From positions 1 to 34,247 of the forward strand of contig JANXPQ010000245.1 in the NCBI GenBank assembly GCA_025357235.1: 34,247 nt of DNA, in the 5' to 3' direction. Position numbers and translations under genes: made by a program. The notes under the pieces were generated by a model. It did not search any database. It was not told where the DNA came from and saw only the letters and a list, made by a program, of their open reading frames with translations. The DNA is from Betaproteobacteria bacterium. GTDB taxonomy: Bacteria > Pseudomonadota > Gammaproteobacteria > Burkholderiales > JACQAP01. Shown here piece after piece: positions 1-8,399 of this stretch (position 1 is the stretch's first letter; every line of letters starts with the position of its first letter).

Positions 1-2
1 AA

Positions 3-1163
3 TCCAATCATCTGGTGGCTGGTGAAAAAATCTGGGATGCGGCCAAACGGCGCGATGCATCCTTCACGTGTGCCAAGCTGTTCTGGTGGTACAACATGTA
101 TTCGACCGCGGACATCGCGGTCACGCCACGGCCGATGTATCCGGCCGACGGGCGCAAGCTGCCCGACATCCATACGTATCCGGCCGCGTTACGCGACGAA
201 CTGCAGCATGAGCTTGGCCAGTTCCCGCTATTCCGCTTCTGGGGACCGGCCGCCGACATCGTTTCGACGCGCTGGATCGGCAAATCGGCGCTGCACGTGC
301 TGGAAAAGAATCATCCGACCCTGACCTTGGTCTACCTTCCGCATCTCGATTACAACCTGCAGCGCCTCGGCCCGAATCATCCGAGGATTGCGCAAGACGT
401 GGCGCAAGTCGACGAGGTCTGCGGCGAATTGATCGAAGCGGCGCAGCGTGCCGGCATGCATGTTGTCGCGCTCGCCGAGTACGGCATCACCGAGGTGTCG
501 AGGCCGGTGCACATCAACCGCGCATTGCGCAAGGCGGGCTGGCTGCGCGTGCGTGATGAACTCGGACGCGACCAGCTCGATGCCGGCGCATCCGACGCTT
601 TCGCGCTCGCCGATCACCAGGTCGCGCATGTATACGTGGCGCGTCCGGATCTGGTCGACAAGGTCGCCGACCTGCTGCGCTCGCTACCCGGCGTGGAGCG
701 CGTGCTCGACGAGGATGGCAAGCGCGAGTTCGGTCTGGATCATCCGCGTTCGGGCGAGCTGGTGGCCATATCGCGCGCCGATAGCTGGTTCACCTATTAT
801 CATTTCCTGGAAGATGCACGCGCACCGGACTATGCGCGCACCGTGGATATCCATCGCAAGCCCGGCTACGATCCGGTCGAACTGTTTCTCGATCCCGCGC
901 AGCCGCTGGTCAAGGCGTACATTGCGTGGAAACTCGTGCAGAAAAAACTCGGGTTTCGTTATCTCATGGACGTGATCTCGCTGGATGCCACACTGGTCAA
1001 AGGCTCGCACGGGCGCCCTACTGACGATCCCAACGATGGCCCGCTGTTCATCACCTCCGCGGCGGAATTGCTGGAAGAAGGTCCGGTGGCCGCAACCGAC
1101 GTGAAGCGCCTGCTGCTGGAGCACGTGTTTTCGGCAAGGAGTACCCTGCGTCGGGTAGCGTGA
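3..1163 (+). CDS. eboF: EboF-like type I phosphodiesterase/nucleotide pyrophosphatase (alkaline phosphatase superfamily), 5' partial
   Basis: Frame stays open to the window edge (SNHLVAGEKIWDAAKRRDASFTCAKLFWWYNMYSTADIAVTPRPMYPADGRK...); YLPHLDYNLQRLGPNHP metal-site-like motif; first gene of a recognisable ebo gene series. The listed start at 15 is an internal GTG. Confidence 0.85.
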   Translation, partial: SNHLVAGEKIWDAAKRRDASFTCAKLFWWYNMYSTADIAVTPRPMYPADGRKLPDIHTYPAALRDELQHELGQFPLFRFWGPAADIVSTRWIGKSALHVLEKNHPTLTLVYLPHLDYNLQRLGPNHPRIAQDVAQVDEVCGELIEAAQRAGMHVVALAEYGITEVSRPVHINRALRKAGWLRVRDELGRDQLDAGASDAFALADHQVAHVYVARPDLVDKVADLLRSLPGVERVLDEDGKREFGLDHPRSGELVAISRADSWFTYYHFLEDARAPDYARTVDIHRKPGYDPVELFLDPAQPLVKAYIAWKLVQKKLGFRYLMDVISLDATLVKGSHGRPTDDPNDGPLFITSAAELLEEGPVAATDVKRLLLEHVFSARSTLRRVA

Positions 1164-1164
1164 A

Positions 1165-2022
1165 ATGAATCCCATCCTACTACTGCAGAAATGGCTCGAA
1201 GCGAGATTGCCGGCCGATGCGCGTGCATGGCTGGCCGAGGCAGTCCAGCGTATGCGCAGCGGCGGCGACACCGATCTCTATCGGTCCGTAAGTCTGGTGA
1301 CCCGCAAGATCGGCAAGGCCGACCTTGCCCTCACCGCCGAAGAATTGAACCAGGCGGCCGCAGCGCGTGAAGGCTGGGATCCGTCGGACTGGAGCTTCGA
1401 CCAGGCGGCGCGAATCTACCTGCTGCTGGTGTCCGGCACGGATGGCGCGACTTTCCTGCGTCGTCTCGATCAGCTCTGCGATACGGCGGATATCGGCGAA
1501 CTCGTCGCGTTCTACCGCGGCCTGCCGTTATATCCGGATCAGCCGCGCTATGTCCTGCGGGCCGCGGAGGGGATACGTACAAGCATGAAAGCCGTGTTCG
1601 AGGCAGTCGCGCACCGCAATCCGTATCCCGCGGAGCAGTTGGCCGAACCGGCGTGGAATCAGATGGTGCTCAAGACGCTGTTCATCGGCAGCACGCTTCA
1701 TCCGGTCGTCGGCCTGGATCGGCGCGCCAACCCGGAACTCGCACGCATGTTGTGCGACTACGCCCACGAGCGTTGGGCGGCGGGGCGTCCGATCAGCCAT
1801 GAATTATGGCGCTGCGTCGGACCTTATGCGCGCGGCGAAATGCTGCACGATCTTGGGCGCGTTCTCGAGAAGGGAACCGAGCCGGAACGCACTGCAGCAG
1901 CGCTGGCGCTCGCCAGTTCGCCCGATCCGGCGGCAACCGGGCTGCTCTGGGCGTATCCTGAGCTTTGCATGGCCGTAAATGAAAACAAGGTGAGCTGGCA
2001 GACGCTGGCAAATCCGGTCTGA
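1165..2022 (+). CDS. eboA: EboA domain-containing protein
   Basis: 285 aa; starts 2 bp after eboF stop; position and sequence character (N-terminal LLQKWLEARLPADARAWL) match EboA family in ebo clusters. Confidence 0.75.
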   Translation: MNPILLLQKWLEARLPADARAWLAEAVQRMRSGGDTDLYRSVSLVTRKIGKADLALTAEELNQAAAAREGWDPSDWSFDQAARIYLLLVSGTDGATFLRRLDQLCDTADIGELVAFYRGLPLYPDQPRYVLRAAEGIRTSMKAVFEAVAHRNPYPAEQLAEPAWNQMVLKTLFIGSTLHPVVGLDRRANPELARMLCDYAHERWAAGRPISHELWRCVGPYARGEMLHDLGRVLEKGTEPERTAAALALASSPDPAATGLLWAYPELCMAVNENKVSWQTLANPV

Positions 2023-2046
2023 CCGTATCGACTACTGGAGGCAAAC

Positions 2047-2973
2047 ATGCGATTCATCGATCCTCATATCCACATGAGCGCGCGCACCACCGACGACTAC
2101 GAGCGCATGGCCGCTGCCGGCATCGTCGCCCTGATCGAGCCCGCCTTCTGGCTGGGGCAGCCGCGCACGCAGGTTGGCAGCTACATCGACTACATGTCGA
2201 GCCTGGTCGGCTGGGAGCGCTTCCGCGCAGCGCAATTCGGCATTCATCACTATTGCACCATCGGCCTGAACAGCAAGGAAGCCAACAACGAAGCGCTTGC
2301 CGAACAGGTGCTGGAAATCCTGCCGCGTTACCTGGTCAAGGAGGGCGTGGTCGCGGTCGGCGAGATCGGCTACGACGATCAGACGCCGGTCGAGGACAAG
2401 TATTACCGCGCCCAGCTCGCGCTGGCCAAGGAATTCGACATGCTGGTGCAGGTGCACACGCCGCACCGGGACAAGAAGAGCGGCACGATCCGCAGCATGG
2501 AAGTCGCCGTGGAGATGGGCATCGAGCCCGGACGCGTCGTGATCGACCACAACAACGAGGAGACCGTGCAGGATGTGCTCGATCGCGGTTTCTGGGCCGC
2601 ATTCACGATCTACCCGAATACCAAGATGGGCAACGAGCGCATGGTGGAGATCGCGCGCAAATACGGTTCCAACCGGATGTTCATCGATTCCAGCGCGGAC
2701 TGGGGTGTTTCCGATCCGCTCGCGGTGCCGAAGACCGCGCGCCTGATGCTCGATCGCGGCATTGCCGCGAAAGACGTGGAAGCGCTCTGCTACGGCAATG
2801 CGCTCAAAGCCTTCGGGCAGAGCGGCCAGATGAAAGAAGAGCACTGGCTCAATCCGGCACCGGTCGATCAGCGCATGCTTTTCGAGGGCAATTCCGTGTT
2901 GCGCGGTCAGGCGCCGCGCGTGGGCGGACAGCCGTCCGTCGCGGAGCGCATGGACTCGATCGCCTTCAAGTAA
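2047..2973 (+). CDS. eboB: EboB, TatD-family metal-dependent hydrolase
   Basis: MRFIDPHIHMSARTTDDY start, GEIGYDD, QVHTPHRDK, VIDHNNEETV, IDSSADWG: TIM-barrel amidohydrolase/TatD motifs; in ebo operon. Confidence 0.88.
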   Translation: MRFIDPHIHMSARTTDDYERMAAAGIVALIEPAFWLGQPRTQVGSYIDYMSSLVGWERFRAAQFGIHHYCTIGLNSKEANNEALAEQVLEILPRYLVKEGVVAVGEIGYDDQTPVEDKYYRAQLALAKEFDMLVQVHTPHRDKKSGTIRSMEVAVEMGIEPGRVVIDHNNEETVQDVLDRGFWAAFTIYPNTKMGNERMVEIARKYGSNRMFIDSSADWGVSDPLAVPKTARLMLDRGIAAKDVEALCYGNALKAFGQSGQMKEEHWLNPAPVDQRMLFEGNSVLRGQAPRVGGQPSVAERMDSIAFK

Positions 2974-3009
2974 GCGGGACGCCGCAGATTTGGAAAATTG
3001 GGGAAGAAG

Positions 3010-4221
3010 ATGAGCGTGGAACTGGTCAAATCCGCCGTTGAGCCGGCCATGGAAGAAGCGGTCTACACCCAGGAGTTTTCCGTCCGTTACGACTATCCGG
3101 TGCATTTCACGGAGCATCTGTTCGCGCGCGACAATCCGGTATTCGTACAGTCGATCGTGCGCCGTGAACCGGCGAAACGCCACCGCGTCGTGGTCTTCGT
3201 GGATGCCAATGTCGCGGCAAGCTGGCCGACACTGGTGCATGACATCGCCGCCTATGCCGAAGTGCATGCGGAGTCGCTGGAACTGGTCGGCCGCCCGGAA
3301 GTGGTGGCGGGCGGCGAGCACGTGAAAAACGATCCTGCGCTCGTGACCGGCCTGCAGCGCCATCTGGTCGAACTCAAGATAGATCGCCATGCTTTCGTGG
3401 TGGGCGTCGGTGGCGGGGCCTTCCTGGACATGATTGGGTTTGTCGCGGCCACCACGCATCGCGGCATCCGCCACATCCGCGTACCGACCACGGTGCTAGG
3501 CCAGAACGATTCCGGGGTCGGGGTGAAAAACGGCATCAACGCATTCGGCATGAAGAATCTGCTGGGCAGTTTCGCCCCGCCGTTCGCAGTGCTGAACGAT
3601 GCCGATTTCCTGCGCACCCTGCATCCGCGCGACAAGATTGCCGGCATAGCCGAGGCGGTGAAGGTTTCGCTGATTCGCGATGGACTGTTCTTCGAATGGC
3701 TGGAAGGAAATGTGGAAGCGCTGCGCGAATGCACGCCTGCGGCGATGTCCCGCATGATTCGGCGCTGCGCGGAGCTTCACATGCGCCAGATCGCGCACGG
3801 CGGCGACCCTTTCGAAACCGGCAGCGCGCGGCCGCTGGATTACGGCCACTGGTCGGCGCACAAGCTGGAAGGGCTGACCGCCCACGAATTGCGCCACGGT
3901 GAAGCGGTGGCGATCGGCCTGGCGCTCGATACGCGTTACTCGGTGCAGATCGGCATGCTGGCGGCGGGCGGTGAAGACCGCGTGTACAAGCTGCTCAAGG
4001 GCCTGGGCTTTTACCTGTGGCATCCGGCGATGGAGACGCGTGACGAGCAGGGCCGTCTTATCCTCCTGCGCGGCATCGAAGAGTTCCGCGAGCATCTCGG
4101 TGGCGAGTTGACCATCACGCTGCTGCGCGATATCGGCCGCGGCGAAGAAGTGCATGCCATGGACAACAACGAAATCCTGCATGCCATGGCATGGCTGCGT
4201 CGGAAAGAGACTGGCCAATGA
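3010..4221 (+). CDS. eboD: EboD, 3-dehydroquinate synthase-like sugar phosphate cyclase
   Basis: VGGGAFLDMIGFVAATTHRGI, VPTTVLGQNDSGVGVKNGIN, GIAEAVKVSLIRD, DYGHWSAHKLE, LRHGEAVAIGL: DHQS-like core with Glu/His/His metal ligands kept. ATG at 3010 preferred over TTG at 2998. Confidence 0.87.
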   Translation: MSVELVKSAVEPAMEEAVYTQEFSVRYDYPVHFTEHLFARDNPVFVQSIVRREPAKRHRVVVFVDANVAASWPTLVHDIAAYAEVHAESLELVGRPEVVAGGEHVKNDPALVTGLQRHLVELKIDRHAFVVGVGGGAFLDMIGFVAATTHRGIRHIRVPTTVLGQNDSGVGVKNGINAFGMKNLLGSFAPPFAVLNDADFLRTLHPRDKIAGIAEAVKVSLIRDGLFFEWLEGNVEALRECTPAAMSRMIRRCAELHMRQIAHGGDPFETGSARPLDYGHWSAHKLEGLTAHELRHGEAVAIGLALDTRYSVQIGMLAAGGEDRVYKLLKGLGFYLWHPAMETRDEQGRLILLRGIEEFREHLGGELTITLLRDIGRGEEVHAMDNNEILHAMAWLRRKETGQ

Positions 4222-5414
4222 AGATCGGCGCGGACGGCGCTCACCTGACGTACTGCAGCAACATCCATCCCGGCGAATCGTGGGCCGAGGTGCGTGCCAA
4301 CATCGAACGCTACTTTCCCGCGGTGCGCGACCGCGTGGCCCCGGAAGCAATGTTCGGCATCGGCCTGCGCCTGTCGGCGAGAGCGGCGCGCGAACTTGGC
4401 AGCGGCGACGCGCTCGCCGAGTTCCGCGATTTTCTGGCCCGCAAAAAACTCTACGTTTTCACCATCAACGGTTTTCCCTACGGCACTTTCCACGGCACGC
4501 GGGTCAAGGAGGAGGTCTATCTTCCCGACTGGCGCGACGAAGAGAGGTTGCGTTACACCGACGAACTGGCGCAACTGCTGGCGCAGCTGCTGCCCGACGG
4601 AGTCGAAGGCAGCATCAGCACCGTGCCAGGCGCCTTCAAGCCGGCCATGCGCGGCAGCGCCGACGTCGGGAAAATTGCCGACAACATGCTGCGGCACATC
4701 GCCACGCTGGTGGAGATCAAGCGCCGCAGCGGCCGCCACATTGCGCTGGCAATCGAGCCGGAACCGCATTGTTTTCTGGAGACGGTCGACGAAAGCGTGC
4801 GTTTTTTCCAGCGCCGTCTGTTCGGCGCGGACGCGGTGCGCCGCCTGGGCGAGCTCACCGGCCTGGACCAACAGGCTGCCGCGACGGCGCTGCACGACCA
4901 TATCGGGCTGTGCCTGGACCTGTGTCATGCGGCGGTCGAATTCGAAGATCCGGCAGGCTGCATTCGCGACCTGCGGGACGCCGGCATCCGCGTGACAAAA
5001 TTGCAGATCAGTGCCGGCCTGCGCCTGCCTGAACTGACGCAGGAAGCAGTTGCGGCGTTGAAGCAGTTCGACGATCCGGTCTATCTGCATCAGGTTGTGG
5101 AAGAGGGGCCCGCCGGCATCAAACGTTACGCCGACCTGCCCGAAGCGCTGGCGACGGCGACGGGCAAGGCGGACGGGCGCGAATGGCGCGTGCACTGCCA
5201 TGTACCGATCTTCATGGACAACCTCGGTGCATTTTCGTCGACGCGCTCCTTCATCAGCGAAGTCCTCGGCATTCACCGCCTGCACCCGATATCGCCGCAC
5301 CTGGAAGTCGAGACCTATACCTGGAACGTTCTTCCCGAACACTTGCGCGCCGGCGGCATGGAGCAGGCCATCGCGCGCGAGCTGAACTGGGTGAAGGATA
5401 CGTTGACGGTATGA
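4218..5414 (+). CDS. eboE: EboE, xylose isomerase-like TIM-barrel protein
   Basis: MKIGADGAHLTYCSNIHPGESWAEV...; ATG overlaps the eboD stop (ATGA 4218-4221); GLCLDLCHAAVEFEDP, VHCHVPIF, HLEVETYTW; operon context. Confidence 0.87.
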   Translation: MKIGADGAHLTYCSNIHPGESWAEVRANIERYFPAVRDRVAPEAMFGIGLRLSARAARELGSGDALAEFRDFLARKKLYVFTINGFPYGTFHGTRVKEEVYLPDWRDEERLRYTDELAQLLAQLLPDGVEGSISTVPGAFKPAMRGSADVGKIADNMLRHIATLVEIKRRSGRHIALAIEPEPHCFLETVDESVRFFQRRLFGADAVRRLGELTGLDQQAAATALHDHIGLCLDLCHAAVEFEDPAGCIRDLRDAGIRVTKLQISAGLRLPELTQEAVAALKQFDDPVYLHQVVEEGPAGIKRYADLPEALATATGKADGREWRVHCHVPIFMDNLGAFSSTRSFISEVLGIHRLHPISPHLEVETYTWNVLPEHLRAGGMEQAIARELNWVKDTLTV

Positions 5415-6283
5415 AGTTGTCCGTCGCGCTGAAACTCGGGCGCGTATCCAATCTGCCGACCGTCTGGTCCAATGTGCTGACCGGCATGGCGCTGGCCGGT
5501 ACGGCCACCACGGATTGCCGCCTCCTGTTGCTGATCGTTTCCCTGTCATTGTTCTACGTCGGCGGCATGTTCCTAAACGACGCGTTCGATCACGGATTCG
5601 ACGCGAAAGTCCGGCCGGAACGGCCGATTCCGTCCGGGCAGGTGAGCGCGGCCCAGGTCCATGCGTCCGGCTTCGGCATGATGGCTGTCGCGCTCGCGCT
5701 GCTGGGATGGGTGGGTTTTGGCTACGAACCGTTTACACAATGGCGTCCGGTCGCAGCGGGTCTTGCGCTGGCAGCCGCGATCGTGTTCTACAACTGGCAT
5801 CACAAGAACAATCCGTTGAGTCCGCTGGTCATGGGGATCTGCAGGATGCTCGTGTACGTGACGGCGGCGCTGGCCGTTGCCGCAGCGCTGCCGCAACAGG
5901 TGGCTATTGCCGCCGTTGTCCTGCTCTGCTATCTGATCGGCCTGACTTACGCGGCGAAGAAGGAACACCTCGGGCGCCTGGAAAACAGCTGGCCGCTGGC
6001 GTTCCTGGCCGTACCGGTGATCTACGGAATTTATCTTGCGCCGGCGCAGCCCGCCGTCCTGTTGCCGCTGGCCTTGCTCGCGGCATGGGCGTTGTATGCG
6101 TTGCGGCTGTTGCGCAGGCGCAACCCGGGGGACGTGCCGCGGGCCGTGATCAGCCTGATCGCCGGCATTTCCCTGCTCGATGCGATATTGCTGTCGGGTG
6201 CAGGCCACATTCTGTTTGCCTGCCTCGCGGTTGCGGCATTCGTCATTACGCTTGCGCTGCAGCGCTGGATCACCGGTACATGA
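5411..6283 (+). CDS. eboC: EboC, UbiA-like prenyltransferase
   Basis: ATG overlaps eboE stop (ATGA 5411-5414); GRVSNLPTVWSNVLTG and NDAFDHGFDAKVRPERPIPSG first Asp-rich UbiA motif; multiple hydrophobic helices. Confidence 0.87.
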   Translation: MKLSVALKLGRVSNLPTVWSNVLTGMALAGTATTDCRLLLLIVSLSLFYVGGMFLNDAFDHGFDAKVRPERPIPSGQVSAAQVHASGFGMMAVALALLGWVGFGYEPFTQWRPVAAGLALAAAIVFYNWHHKNNPLSPLVMGICRMLVYVTAALAVAAALPQQVAIAAVVLLCYLIGLTYAAKKEHLGRLENSWPLAFLAVPVIYGIYLAPAQPAVLLPLALLAAWALYALRLLRRRNPGDVPRAVISLIAGISLLDAILLSGAGHILFACLAVAAFVITLALQRWITGT

Positions 6284-6289
6284 CCCGCG

Positions 6290-6478
6290 GTCACGCGCCC
6301 TGAGTTTTTGGGAAAACTTCCTTCGGAACTCGGGTGTGCGTCCCTGCGGGAAAAACCCGCCGGTGGGTACGATTCATCCTGCGTGCCGCCCGCGTGACAA
6401 TTCGAGCCACTTCGGCGGTCTGCGTTTCATAGTCACCTCTCGATTCGATGCCGGGCCTGCAAGCCCGGCATTTTTTTC
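6290..6478 (+). ncRNA. Candidate structured non-coding RNA or leader ending in an intrinsic terminator
   Basis: Successive perfect short hairpins: AGTTTT-TGGG-AAAACT, TTCC-TTC-GGAA, GCGGG-AAAAA-CCCGC, GCCGCC...GGCGGT, then the terminator at 6448-6477; no convincing ORF. Family not identified. Confidence 0.35.
6448..6477 (+). terminator. Rho-independent terminator
   Basis: ATGCCGGGC CTGCAA GCCCGGCAT followed by TTTTTT. Confidence 0.85.
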
Positions 6479-6578
6479 GCATTCTTCCGTGGTTCTGCCC
6501 TTGTTGCGAAGTCCGGTAAGATACACGACAGGCAAGGTTGCGCATCCAAGCAAGTTCCGTAGACGAGAGGTGGTGCCC

Positions 6579-6839
6579 ATGATCGACGAGAAAATCAAGG
6601 TACGCGTTACCGACACCGATCAGGTTCTCGATGTCGTGGTCCTCAACAAGCGCGCCGAACGCATACAGATCGTCCTCGGCGAAGGCATTCACAGCGTCAA
6701 ATGCGACCTGTCCCCGACCCGTAACGGCATGGGCTATGCCGGCAGCGCAATGGGGCGCGAACTCATTTACGAGCGCAGCCGGGACCAGGTGCAGGCCGAC
6801 ATCGACCGGCTCAACCCGGCCTTGCGCAAATCGCGTTGA
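6579..6839 (+). CDS. Conserved small hypothetical protein (86 aa)
   Basis: MIDEKIKVRVTDTDQVLDVVVLNKRAERIQIVLGEGIHSVKCDLSPTRNGMGYAGSAMGRELIYERSRDQVQADIDRLNPALRKSR; AGACGAGAGG RBS-like sequence upstream; the listed ORF start at 6180 is too far upstream. Confidence 0.7.
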   Translation: MIDEKIKVRVTDTDQVLDVVVLNKRAERIQIVLGEGIHSVKCDLSPTRNGMGYAGSAMGRELIYERSRDQVQADIDRLNPALRKSR

Positions 6840-6875
6840 TGGCGATCACCGGGCGGACGGCGGGCCGGTGAATCC

Positions 6876-7307
6876 GTGATGCGCATGATCCTGGCCACGG
6901 CGCTGATGGCGATATTTGTTTTGCTGGCGTCCATCCATGTGTACTGGTTATTCGGCGGAAGAATCGCCAGGGTGGCCGCGATTCCCGAGTTGCGCGGCTC
7001 CCCCTCGTTCGTTCCCGGCCGGTTTGCGACGCTGGTGGTGGCCTGCGCCCTGATCGCCTGCGCCGCGCTGGTCGGCGCCGCCGGCGGATTCATCGATGCG
7101 CCCGTCCCGGCGACCGCCATCCAGTGGGGTTGCTTCGGACTGGCGGTGCTGCTGCTGTTGCGCGCAATCGGCGATTTCCACCTGGTGGGTTTCTTCAAGA
7201 CGGTCCGCGGCAGCCGTTTCGCCTGGCTCGATTCCGCACTCTATTCCCCGCTGTGTCTGGTACTTGCCGCCGGCGTGTTTGCCGTTGCGTGGGAAGCGGC
7301 AATCTGA
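6876..7307 (+). CDS. DUF3995-like small integral membrane protein
   Basis: MRMILATALMAIFVLLASIHVYWLFGGR... four hydrophobic segments; HxYWxxGG N-terminal signature. Confidence 0.65.
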   Translation: MMRMILATALMAIFVLLASIHVYWLFGGRIARVAAIPELRGSPSFVPGRFATLVVACALIACAALVGAAGGFIDAPVPATAIQWGCFGLAVLLLLRAIGDFHLVGFFKTVRGSRFAWLDSALYSPLCLVLAAGVFAVAWEAAI

Positions 7308-7408
7308 AGAGGCGATCACGCGTCTTCAATTTTGCCGGAACGACGCAAAAGGCCGGCGTCGGACTCGAATGCGGTTCTTCAGTTGCACGTCGATGCACGG
7401 GAGGCACC

Positions 7409-8296
7409 ATGAATTCATTTCCGCGGATTCCAGTGTTCTTGTCCCTGTTCTTCCTCGTTTGCGCCTGCAGTACGCGCCCGGAAAGCCGCGTGGCAAGGAC
7501 GGAAGTCGGCAAATATTCCTACATCGAAGCCGGACAGGGCGTGCCAACCGTCATTTTCGAGGCCGGCCTAGGCGCAAGCAAGGAAAGCTGGCATTGGGTT
7601 TTCGCCGACGTCGGCAAGACAACCCGGGTCGTCGCCTATGATCGGGCCGGAAACGGCGACAGCGTGGCGCGATCCAACGACCGTTCAGGCACGCAAATAG
7701 TGGACGAATTGCACGCGTTCCTCGCCGCGGCGAACATTCCGCCACCGTATGTTCTCGTCGGTCATTTCCGGGGAGCGATGTACGTCAATCTGTACGCGCG
7801 AACCTATCCTGAGGAAGTGGCGGGCGTGATTTTTATCGATGGCCTGCACGAGGACTTCCCGGCGCGATGCAAGGCAGGCGGCGGCGCCCACTGCGAGCTA
7901 TCGGAGGTCTCCGCGGAAGTCAATCAGGATCAGCTCGAACCGGGAAGTTTCATTGTCTGGGAGTATCAGGAGCACTTTTTTGCGAGCAAAAGCCGCTTCA
8001 ACGCGGCGGGCAAGGAAAGAATGGCCCAGTCCGCGACGATACGCCAGCTGCACGAGGCGAAGGCCTTTCCGCCGGTACCCGTCGTGGTGCTGAATGGAAC
8101 CGGCGTGAGCCGTCTGTCGCGGGGCAGCAGCGTGGCGACCTGGAACGCCACGCAAAAGGAACTGGCAGGGATGTCGCCGAATGGCCGGTATGTCGAATGC
8201 GACGTTTGCCGGCACGCCGTACATGCGGACAACCCGAAGATGGTAGTGGATGCCGTATTGAGCGTGGTTGCCCAAGCGAGAACGAAAGGCAATTGA
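7409..8296 (+). CDS. Alpha/beta hydrolase fold protein with substituted nucleophile elbow (GHFRG), secreted or lipoprotein
   Basis: Signal-like N-terminus MNSFPRIPVFLSLFFLVCACSTRP; VVAYDRAGNGDS; PPYVLVGHFRGAMYVNLYA; C-terminal PNGRYVECDVCRHAVHADNPKMVVDAV with His. Confidence 0.75.
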   Translation: MNSFPRIPVFLSLFFLVCACSTRPESRVARTEVGKYSYIEAGQGVPTVIFEAGLGASKESWHWVFADVGKTTRVVAYDRAGNGDSVARSNDRSGTQIVDELHAFLAAANIPPPYVLVGHFRGAMYVNLYARTYPEEVAGVIFIDGLHEDFPARCKAGGGAHCELSEVSAEVNQDQLEPGSFIVWEYQEHFFASKSRFNAAGKERMAQSATIRQLHEAKAFPPVPVVVLNGTGVSRLSRGSSVATWNATQKELAGMSPNGRYVECDVCRHAVHADNPKMVVDAVLSVVAQARTKGN

Positions 8297-8399
8297 GCCG
8301 TTTTCCCCGGGGCGGGCCTCGGTTAGAATTGCACCCTACCTGTGACGATCAGACGACCGGGACTTCGAACCCGGCGTTCCCAAGAGAGGAATAGAGAGA

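Noticed and set aside
2032-3474. 480-aa minus-strand ORF across eboB/eboD
   Set aside because: Antisense shadow ORF; composition typical of reverse-frame translation and it spans two real genes.
4011-5549. 512-aa minus-strand ORF across eboD/eboE/eboC
   Set aside because: Antisense shadow ORF spanning three overlapping plus-strand genes.
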